Of a stretch of 5,126 nt of DNA, positions 1 through 5,126 are shown one piece after another. The notes under the pieces are model-generated. The model saw nothing but the letters and a program-made list of their open reading frames with translations. It was not told where the DNA came from and made no database searches. The translations under genes and the position numbers were made by a program. The first letter of the stretch is position 1; every line of letters starts with the position of its first letter. The DNA is from an uncultured Bacteroidales bacterium (GTDB taxonomy: Bacteria > Bacteroidota > Bacteroidia > Bacteroidales > Bacteroidaceae): NCBI GenBank assembly GCA_937901185.1, contig CALCHR010000237.1, positions 1-5,126 of the forward strand, written 5' to 3'.

Positions 1-93
1 AAACTTCTAGGAAAAACTCGGAGTTTACTAGGAAAAATTTGTAGTTTACTAAGAAATCCTAGAAAGCTACTAAGAAAATCTCTTAAACGAGGT
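1..93. repeat. Array of four imperfect 21-bp tandem repeats
   Basis: Four units of exactly 21 bp lie end to end at 7-27, 28-48, 49-69 and 70-90. Each starts CTAGGAAA or CTAAGAAA, and the first two end AGTTTA. By eye, units 1 and 2 match at 18 of 21 positions, units 2 and 3 at 12, and units 3 and 4 at 14, so the array decays toward the neighbouring terminator. Bases 1-6 resemble the end of another unit, so the array may continue beyond the left edge. The spacing is two helical turns, which places the A-tracts on one DNA face. It is also seven codons, and the plus frame starting at base 1 is open to a stop at 250-252, giving heptads such as LLGKxxS. No start codon is visible and that frame runs through the terminator and into the antisense of the next gene, so coding is unlikely. 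Function is unknown. Confidence 0.75.
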
Positions 94-132
94 GAAGAAA
101 AACGGGCTGCATCTCGCAGAATGCAGCCCGTT
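94..132 (-). terminator. Rho-independent terminator of the WG-repeat lipoprotein gene
   Basis: A perfect 12-bp inverted repeat (101-112 paired with 121-132, AACGGGCTGCAT against ATGCAGCCCGTT) encloses an 8-base loop at 113-120. Read on the minus strand, the stem is followed by a T-rich run (TTTTTCTTC, counting the last two stem bases). It begins 25 bases after the stop codon of the minus-strand lipoprotein gene. Read on the plus strand, the stem is followed by GTAGTTTC, a poor T-tract, so it probably acts in one direction only. Confidence 0.92.
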
Positions 133-157
133 GTAGTTTCAGAAGAAGAGGGTGGGG

Positions 158-1822
158 TTATTCGATCTCGCAATCGTAGTTGCCCATATACTCGTCAATG
201 GTGCTTCCGCCTTTCTTTTCGAGGACCAGCGTCACTTCTGTATCGCCTGTGAACACGAGCAGTCTGTTCTCGCCCATTGTGTAGAGCACGCTGGTTTCAG
301 CCTTTTCCACTTCCTTAGCTCCGGCAGCCACGGCTTCGGCTTTCACGGCCTCGAAGAGCTCTTTCATCTTACCTTCCAGGCGGCCTTTGTTCTCAAAGGT
401 TACTTGGAATGTATTGATGGAAGTGTCCTTGGCGAAGTATTCGTATGACCACCATCCGGCGTTTTTACTGCCGATGAGCGGGGTGCTCAGTCCGATTTGC
501 ATATAGAAGGGCACTTTTTGTTCCATGAAGAACTTCTCAAACTGGGTATTACCTGCGTAGCGGCGATATCTGTTGGAGTTGATTTCTAAGTATTTAAGCA
601 AGTCGTCCTTGTTGCTGTCGAAGGTCAGTCCCTTCATGCCGTTGGCCTTGAGACCCAGATTTTTTGCCAGGAGCACCGGGTCGGTATAGTCGCTCTCTAT
701 GGTGTAGTCGCCTACGCTGGTGTATATGGTGGCAATCTCATAGAAGCTTTGTTGCTTGTTGACAGGCTCGCCCTTGAGGTCGATGATAATCCAGCTGTTC
801 TTGCCTTCGAGCGCCCAGGCATAGTCTGCACCGGGGATTTTGCTGATGGCTTCGTAGCTATGGTTGCCCACCTTGTTGCCTTCGAGGTCCATGAAGTACA
901 TCTCGTTGTCCTTTCTGTTGCCGGCAATCAGGAGGTCTTCTTTGGCAAAGGAGAGTCTGGCATACTTGGCGCGGAGCACCACTTCGCCCTCGAGGTTCAT
1001 CAAGCCAAAGTTGTCGCCGTCGTAGTAGATAAACTTGTCGCCCATCACGTCATTAATTTCGTGGAGCTTGTTAGAGGGTTTCACTACCCACTCGTCCTTG
1101 TCGTTGATGATTCCCATGCGGGTTCTGTATTCGCTATCCTTCTGAGTCACAACGCAGAGTCCGTCTTTGAAGGCTCTTCTCCATTCGTATTTGTTGGCAG
1201 CTATTTCAAAGAATTTCTTGCCCTTATAGTCTATCAAGCAAACCTTGGCGCTGTCCTCGTCCACATTGAGATATTTGCTCTCGGTGGCCCAGATTTTTCC
1301 GTCGCCAGCACTTTCCAATTGGGCATAGCCTTTCAGCAGCACATCGCCCTTGGGGTTGATCAAACCGCAAAGTCCGTCTTCGGTGCGGAAGATGGCCACA
1401 CCGTCCTGGAAGTTGTACACGCACTCCACGGGAACGCCGTCCACATCCTTGAGGGCGAACTTCACATTGCCGTCCACGTCAATAAACTCTACCGGCTTGC
1501 CTTTTTCCACCACAGGGGCTACATCTTCAAAGAACACACCGGCCTGTTTATATTCGGCGCCCACCTTCTCGGGCTTAGCCTCGGCGGTGTACATTTCATA
1601 GAATCCGTCTGCATTTTTTGCAAAGAAACGGCCCTTGAATACAGAGGTGGGTTTGTGTTCAAACTCTTCGCTGAAGAGCATTTCGCCATTGGGAGCTACC
1701 AAGCCCCACATGCCTTCCTTGTCTTCAAGCACGGGGATGAACTCGGGGCTTACTTCTTTCTTGCCGCACGATGCCAGAAAGAGGCAGAACATTGCGGTTA
1801 AAAAATAGCTTAACTTCTTCAT
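158..1822 (-). CDS. WG-repeat-containing lipoprotein, function unknown
   Basis: Predicted 554-residue envelope lipoprotein. The N terminus is a lipoprotein signal peptide: MKK, a hydrophobic stretch, then the lipobox LASC, with Cys19 (codon 1766-1768) as the lipidated residue, followed by GKKE. About eight degenerate WG-type beta repeats follow, at roughly residues 37-55, 93-124, 138-165, 191-205, 218-247, 262-283, 304-318 and 334-355. They show the pattern of a hydrophobic strand, G-(L/I)-(I/M), then (D/N)-x-x-G-(E/D/N)-x-V; clear cases are MWGLVAPNGEMLF, CGLINPKGDVLL and FGLMNLEGEVVL. Residues about 370-554 are not WG-like and match no domain I recognise; they include an alpha-helical stretch at 481-507. 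WG repeats are common in Bacteroidetes surface and periplasmic proteins and are thought to form propeller-like or solenoid folds, but this does not give a function. I chose the start at 1820-1822 because it leaves a standard signal peptide. An in-frame ATG at 1879 would add 19 residues and fall inside the upstream terminator. No Shine-Dalgarno is visible. It follows the polyprenyl synthase gene by 66 bp and ends before a strong terminator. Confidence 0.9.
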   Translation of the reverse strand: MKKLSYFLTAMFCLFLASCGKKEVSPEFIPVLEDKEGMWGLVAPNGEMLFSEEFEHKPTSVFKGRFFAKNADGFYEMYTAEAKPEKVGAEYKQAGVFFEDVAPVVEKGKPVEFIDVDGNVKFALKDVDGVPVECVYNFQDGVAIFRTEDGLCGLINPKGDVLLKGYAQLESAGDGKIWATESKYLNVDEDSAKVCLIDYKGKKFFEIAANKYEWRRAFKDGLCVVTQKDSEYRTRMGIINDKDEWVVKPSNKLHEINDVMGDKFIYYDGDNFGLMNLEGEVVLRAKYARLSFAKEDLLIAGNRKDNEMYFMDLEGNKVGNHSYEAISKIPGADYAWALEGKNSWIIIDLKGEPVNKQQSFYEIATIYTSVGDYTIESDYTDPVLLAKNLGLKANGMKGLTFDSNKDDLLKYLEINSNRYRRYAGNTQFEKFFMEQKVPFYMQIGLSTPLIGSKNAGWWSYEYFAKDTSINTFQVTFENKGRLEGKMKELFEAVKAEAVAAGAKEVEKAETSVLYTMGENRLLVFTGDTEVTLVLEKKGGSTIDEYMGNYDCEIE

Positions 1823-1837
1823 AATAAAAGTATTTAA

Positions 1838-1868
1838 TAAGGTTAATAGTATAAGCTTCAGTGTCAAA
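1838..1868 (-). promoter_or_regulatory. Weak candidate promoter for the lipoprotein gene
   Basis: Because a terminator closes the preceding gene, the lipoprotein gene needs its own promoter in the short gap. The best arrangement I can find on the minus strand is TTTG (1865-1868, a -33-like element), a 19-base spacer, then TAACCTTA (1838-1845). The latter keeps four of the six fixed positions of the Bacteroidetes -7 element TAnnTTTG. It would give a very short leader. The match is imperfect and the assignment is tentative. Confidence 0.2.
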
Positions 1869-1906
1869 AAAATAGCCACAACATGCTCTTAGATGTTGCG
1901 GCCTAT
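1866..1906 (-). terminator. Intrinsic terminator overlapping the 3' end of the polyprenyl synthase gene
   Basis: On the minus strand, ATAGGCCGCAACAT (1906-1893) pairs with ATGTTGTGGCTAT (1884-1872). This gives a 13-bp stem with one bulged G and one G-U pair, closed by an 8-base loop (1892-1885). Seven consecutive T follow (1872-1866, the first being the last stem base). The 5' arm lies in the last coding codons of the synthase and its TAA stop (1891-1889) is in the loop. The structure should end the synthase transcript before the downstream lipoprotein gene. Confidence 0.8.
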
Positions 1907-2863
1907 CACATAGTCCATATATAATTTTAAGCTGTTGCGCACGGCGTCGTCTTGGAAGCCTTCCAGCAGTTCTATCGCCTCGGCGTGGTATCGGTGCATG
2001 GCTTCTTTTGCGTAGTCTATGCCGCCGCATGCTTTGGCGAGGCTTACCATCTGCTCTATGTCGTGGGGCGAGGCTTCGCCGGCCTTGATGCGTGCTGCCA
2101 TTTGGTGGACGGCGGGGTCTGTGGTGTTCTTCACGGTGTAGATGGCGGGCAGTGTGAGTTTGCCTTCGGCCATGTCAGTAGCGGTGGGCTTACCGATTTC
2201 TTTGCTATCGTAGTAGTCGAAGATGTCGTCGCGTATCTGGAAGCAGATGCCCACAAGTTCGCCCAGTTTTCTGGCTCGTGCAATGAACTCCTCGCTTCCT
2301 CCGCCGGCAATAGCGCCCAGTTGGGAGCAGGCAGCAAAGAGGGCGGCCGTCTTGTGGTTGATGATTCGGAAGTAGGCCGCTTCGCTGATCTCTTCGTTGC
2401 GTATGTTTTCTATCTGGAAAATCTCGCCTTCGGAGAGCGTACCGCCCAGTCGAGCAATGATATCTACTACACGAATGTCGCCCGATAGGGCAGACTGGTG
2501 GAGCGAAGCAGAGAGGAGGTAGTCGCCCAGCAGAACCGCCACCCTGTTGTCGTAGACGGCGTTGATGCTGGCTTGTCCGCGGCGTTTGTTGCTCTCGTCC
2601 ACCACGTCGTCGTGCACGAGGCTTGCGGTGTGGAGCAGTTCGAGTGTCACGGCGGCGCGCAAGGCGCAGTCGTTCACGGCGCCCAACTCTTTAGCGATGA
2701 GCAACACCAGGATGGGGCGCATCATCTTTCCGTTGCGCCTACGCAGATAGTCGAGCACACTGCCTAAGAACGGATCGTCGTGGGTCAGCGTGCTGTCAAA
2801 GAGGAGTTTGTATTGCTTCAACTCTTCTTCTATCGGGCGGCGTATTTCGGTTAAGAAGTCCAT
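1889..2863 (-). CDS. ispB: Long-chain polyprenyl diphosphate synthase (trans-isoprenyl diphosphate synthase)
   Basis: Cytosolic enzyme of 324 residues, a normal full length for the family, that adds isopentenyl diphosphate units to an allylic diphosphate to build the side chain of a lipid quinone; in Bacteroidales this is menaquinone. Diagnostic motifs are in order: GKMMRP (45-50; Lys46 and Arg49 bind isopentenyl diphosphate), the first aspartate-rich motif HDDVVDE (Asp85, Asp86, Asp89) followed by RRG (94-96), LLGDYLLS (111-118), KTAALF (171-176), and the second aspartate-rich motif QIRDDIFDY (Asp212, Asp213, Asp216) followed by GKP and EGKLTLP (233-239). The fifth residue before the first motif is small (Ala80, in HTASLVHDD), as in octaprenyl-type IspB, not the aromatic of farnesyl synthases, so a long product is expected; the exact number of units cannot be read from sequence. 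An in-frame stop ten codons upstream (2891-2893) and a good promoter right behind it support the start at 2863. The symbol ispB is by family similarity. Its last codons form part of a terminator. Confidence 0.95.
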   Translation of the reverse strand: MDFLTEIRRPIEEELKQYKLLFDSTLTHDDPFLGSVLDYLRRRNGKMMRPILVLLIAKELGAVNDCALRAAVTLELLHTASLVHDDVVDESNKRRGQASINAVYDNRVAVLLGDYLLSASLHQSALSGDIRVVDIIARLGGTLSEGEIFQIENIRNEEISEAAYFRIINHKTAALFAACSQLGAIAGGGSEEFIARARKLGELVGICFQIRDDIFDYYDSKEIGKPTATDMAEGKLTLPAIYTVKNTTDPAVHQMAARIKAGEASPHDIEQMVSLAKACGGIDYAKEAMHRYHAEAIELLEGFQDDAVRNSLKLYMDYVIGRNI

Positions 2864-2893
2864 TGCTACAGAGTAGGGGGCTTGATTGGTTTA

Positions 2894-2901
2894 CAAAAGT
2901 A
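2894..2901 (-). promoter_or_regulatory. Bacteroidetes-type -7 promoter element for the polyprenyl synthase gene
   Basis: The minus strand reads TACTTTTG here, an exact match to the Bacteroidetes primary sigma factor -7 consensus TAnnTTTG. It lies 30 bases upstream of the synthase start codon, which would give a leader of roughly 25 bases. I see no good TTTG-like -33 element at the usual 19-21 base distance, so activity may depend on the -7 element and the AT-rich upstream sequence. Confidence 0.6.
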
Positions 2902-2934
2902 CGAATTTCTCTTAACAGAACGATTTATTTTGTG

Positions 2935-2942
2935 TAATTTTA
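2935..2942 (+). promoter_or_regulatory. Candidate -7 promoter element for polA
   Basis: The plus strand reads TAATTTTA, matching five of the six fixed positions of TAnnTTTG, 20 bases before the polA start codon. A second near match, TTATTTTG, lies at 2925-2932. Neither has a clear -33 partner. One of them is likely because polA has no upstream gene on its own strand in this 99-bp divergent gap, but the choice is uncertain. Confidence 0.3.
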
Positions 2943-2962
2943 CCAGTAGAAATAAATGTGGA

Positions 2963-5126
2963 ATGAAAAAGTTATACCTTTTAGACGCTTACGCGCTCAT
3001 CTATAGAGCTTACTACGCGCTCATCCGTTCGCCGCGCATCAACTCGCGTGGAGAGAATACATCTGCTATTTTTGGCTTTGTGAACACGCTGGAAGATGTG
3101 CTCAACAAGGAGCGGCCTGATTATATCGCCATAGCCTTTGATCCGGCGGGCCCCACGTTTCGCCATGAAGCCTATCCCGAGTATAAGGCGCAACGCGAAG
3201 CCACCCCCGAGGACATACGTCGCTCCGTGCCCATCATCAAAGACATCATCTGCGCTTACAACATTCCGTTGCTCGAAGTTCCGGGCTACGAGGCCGACGA
3301 CGTCATTGGTACGGTGGCCAAGTTGGCTTCGGCCGAAGGGGTAGAGGTGAGAATGCTCACACCGGATAAGGACTACGCCCAACTGGTGGCTGATAATATA
3401 TATATGTGTAGGCCCGGCCACGGCGCCGCAGGCATGGAGGTGCTCGGTGTAAACGAGGTGTGCGAAAAATACAGCATCGCGCATCCGCAGCAGGTGATAG
3501 ACTTGCTCGGACTCATGGGCGACACGGCCGACAACGTTCCCGGCTGTCCCGGGGTGGGCGAGAAGACCGCCGCCAAACTCATCGGCGAGTTTGGAAGTAT
3601 CGAAGCGCTCCTCGAGCGAAGCTCCGAACTGAAAGGCGCCATTAAGAAAAAAGTGGAAGACAATGCCGAGGCCATCCGCTTCTCTAAATTTCTGGTCACC
3701 ATCAAGACCGACGTGCCTCTTGACTTTGAACTCGAAAAACTCAAGCGCCAGGAAATCGACACTGCGGCCTTGAAAACAATTTTTGAGGACTTGGAGTTCC
3801 GCTCGCTCATCAACCGCATTCTCCCCACCGAAGCACCGAAGAAAAAAGAGCCCATCCAAGGCTCTCTCTTTGCAGAATTTGAAGACGAGGGTGCGGTCGA
3901 GGAAATTCAGACAAATCTCAAAACGCTTGCAGACGTTGCTCACGAGTATCATCTTGTTGAAAATGTGGACGAAATGAAGAATTTGTGTTCGCTTTTATTG
4001 ACAAAAGAGAAAGTAGCAATTGACACGGAGACCACAGGCACCGACGCCATCGCCGCCAAAATTGTCGGAATGAGCTTTGCCATCGACGGCGGAAAGGCAT
4101 GGTACGTGCCCGTGAGCGGAAATGAGACCGAGCGAGCCGCGGTGGTGGAAATTTTCCGCCCCTTGTTTGAGAGCGACAAAATTTTGAAGGTAGGTCAGAA
4201 CCTCAAGTACGACTTAAATATTCTGGCAGGCTGTGGCATCCGCCTCTCGGCTCCGATGTTCGACACCATGTTGGCCCACTATCTTGTGCAGCCCGAGTTG
4301 TATCACAACATGGACTACCTGGCCGAGGTATATCTTAAATATAAAACCATCCGCATTGAAGATTTGATAGGCCCGAAGGGTAAGGGGCAGAAAAATATGG
4401 CCGACCTTTCGCCCGCCGCCATCTGCGATTATGCCTGCGAAGATGCCGACGTTACGCTGCGCCTTATGCCCCATCTTGTCGATGAAATGGGAAAAGTTGG
4501 GGTGGGGAAGGTGTTCTCCGATATTGAGATGCTCCTCATGCCCGTTCTTGCCAAGATGGAGCGCCACGGTGTGCGACTCGACACCGCCGCACTGGCCGAC
4601 ACGGAGCGCCTTTTTGTGGAGCGCCTGGCTTTGTTGGAGAAGGAGATTTACGAGTTGGCCGGCCACGAGTTTACCATCACATCGCCGCGCCAGGTGGGCG
4701 AGGTGCTCTTCGAGGAATTGCAGCTCAACGCCAAGGCCAAGAAGACCAAGAGCGGTCAGTACTCCACTTCGGAAGAGGTGCTTGAGAGCCTGCGCGGCAA
4801 GCATGAAATCGTAGGGAAGATATTGGCACACAGAGGTTTGAAAAAACTCCTCAGCACCTACGTCGAGGCATTGCCCAAACTGATAAATCCCACCACCGGC
4901 CATTTGCACACCTCCTTCAATCAGGCCGTGACGGCCACCGGTCGCCTTTCTTCGAGCAATCCCAACTTGCAGAATATCCCCATACGCGACGAGGATGGCA
5001 AGGAAGTGCGCAAAGCCTTCATCCCCGAAGAGGGCGAAGAGTTCCTCTCGGCCGACTACTCACAGATAGAGTTGAGGATTATGGCCCACCTGAGCGGCGA
5101 CAGCAACATGATAAACGACTTCACAA
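2963..5126 (+). CDS. polA: DNA polymerase I, 3' end cut off by the window edge
   Basis: The first 721 residues of DNA polymerase I, which removes RNA primers, fills gaps and serves excision repair. The reading frame is open to the edge; full-length relatives have about 920-950 residues, so the rest of the palm and the fingers (including the O-helix and the HDE motif) lie outside. Domains: 5'-3' flap nuclease at 1-290 with the expected acidic residues (Asp8, Asp60, EADD at 110-113, DKD at 135-137, GDTADNVPG at 186-194) and helix-hairpin-helix GVGEKTAAKLI (197-207); a charged linker at about 290-335; 3'-5' exonuclease at about 336-510 with all three motifs, DTE (Asp354, Glu356), NLKYD (Asn413, Asp417) and YACED (Tyr490, Asp494), so proofreading should be active; and the polymerase domain from about 511, with TGRLSSSNPNLQNIP (659-673) and motif A SADYSQIELR (catalytic Asp698). 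The start MKKLYLLDAY fits the family and no better one lies upstream. There is no Shine-Dalgarno, as is usual in Bacteroidetes. It is transcribed away from the polyprenyl synthase gene. Confidence 0.98.
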   Translation, partial: MKKLYLLDAYALIYRAYYALIRSPRINSRGENTSAIFGFVNTLEDVLNKERPDYIAIAFDPAGPTFRHEAYPEYKAQREATPEDIRRSVPIIKDIICAYNIPLLEVPGYEADDVIGTVAKLASAEGVEVRMLTPDKDYAQLVADNIYMCRPGHGAAGMEVLGVNEVCEKYSIAHPQQVIDLLGLMGDTADNVPGCPGVGEKTAAKLIGEFGSIEALLERSSELKGAIKKKVEDNAEAIRFSKFLVTIKTDVPLDFELEKLKRQEIDTAALKTIFEDLEFRSLINRILPTEAPKKKEPIQGSLFAEFEDEGAVEEIQTNLKTLADVAHEYHLVENVDEMKNLCSLLLTKEKVAIDTETTGTDAIAAKIVGMSFAIDGGKAWYVPVSGNETERAAVVEIFRPLFESDKILKVGQNLKYDLNILAGCGIRLSAPMFDTMLAHYLVQPELYHNMDYLAEVYLKYKTIRIEDLIGPKGKGQKNMADLSPAAICDYACEDADVTLRLMPHLVDEMGKVGVGKVFSDIEMLLMPVLAKMERHGVRLDTAALADTERLFVERLALLEKEIYELAGHEFTITSPRQVGEVLFEELQLNAKAKKTKSGQYSTSEEVLESLRGKHEIVGKILAHRGLKKLLSTYVEALPKLINPTTGHLHTSFNQAVTATGRLSSSNPNLQNIPIRDEDGKEVRKAFIPEEGEEFLSADYSQIELRIMAHLSGDSNMINDFT

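Noticed and set aside
1..93. The 21-bp repeats as a CRISPR array
   Set aside because: The units are directly adjacent with no unique spacers, are too short and diverged, and no cas gene is present.
1..252. Open plus frame from base 1 to 252 as a partial protein-coding gene
   Set aside because: It has no visible start and reads through the repeat array, the terminator and the antisense of the lipoprotein 3' end. The openness follows from the 21-bp period and is not good evidence of coding, though an upstream gene end cannot be fully excluded.
1766..1768. A Bacteroidetes surface-export signal after the lipidated Cys
   Set aside because: The residues after Cys19 are GKKEVS, which lack the acidic run seen in described export signals, so surface exposure cannot be claimed.
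749..1801. A 350-codon plus-strand open frame antisense to the lipoprotein gene
   Set aside because: It is the mirror frame of a well-supported lipoprotein gene. Its translation is rich in Val, His and Phe with no recognisable domain, and the opposite strand has a signal peptide, repeats and a terminator.
1825..1832. TACTTTTA on the minus strand as the lipoprotein -7 element
   Set aside because: It is a close match to TAnnTTTG but ends two bases before the start codon, so transcription would begin inside the coding sequence.
1823..1879. Start of the lipoprotein at 1879, adding 19 residues
   Set aside because: The extension MAIFLTLKLILLTLLNTFI would put a second hydrophobic segment before a complete signal peptide, and the start codon would lie in the terminator stem of the preceding gene. 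The ATG at 1820-1822 gives a normal lipobox at Cys19.
2981..3952. A 323-codon minus-strand open frame inside polA
   Set aside because: It is antisense to the flap nuclease part of polA, where every family motif is present in the plus frame. Its translation has no recognisable domain.
4214..4909. A 231-codon minus-strand open frame inside polA
   Set aside because: It is antisense to the exonuclease and polymerase domains and shows no family motif. It is explained by codon bias of the real gene.

Overview
The window looks like a chromosomal segment of a Bacteroidales bacterium, probably Prevotella or a close relative. This rests on three things: a Bacteroidetes-type -7 promoter element (TACTTTTG), the lack of Shine-Dalgarno sequences, and a WG-repeat lipoprotein of a kind common in that phylum. 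The genus is inferred from overall character, since there is no rRNA to anchor it.

Layout from left to right. Positions 1-93 hold an AT-rich array of four imperfect 21-bp tandem repeats that may continue past the left edge. Next is a perfect-stem intrinsic terminator (94-132) for a minus-strand gene encoding a 554-residue WG-repeat lipoprotein (158-1822). Upstream of it, also on the minus strand, is a long-chain polyprenyl diphosphate synthase (1889-2863). A second intrinsic terminator (1866-1906) is built into the last codons of the synthase gene, so the two minus-strand genes are probably separate transcription units despite a gap of only 66 bp. A 99-bp intergenic region (2864-2962) separates the synthase from a divergent plus-strand polA (2963 to the right edge), which is cut off about 200 residues before its expected C terminus.

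The genes do not form one pathway. The synthase supplies the isoprenoid tail of a lipid quinone, most likely menaquinone. DNA polymerase I serves Okazaki-fragment processing and repair. The lipoprotein is an envelope protein of unknown function. I see no phage, CRISPR, transposon, toxin or other defence-like system, and no convincing sign of a new multigene system. The points most worth a second look are the 21-bp repeat array, the terminator embedded in a coding end with its T-tract next to the following gene's promoter region, the unassigned C-terminal half-domain of the lipoprotein, and a clamp-binding-like QGSLF motif in the PolA linker.
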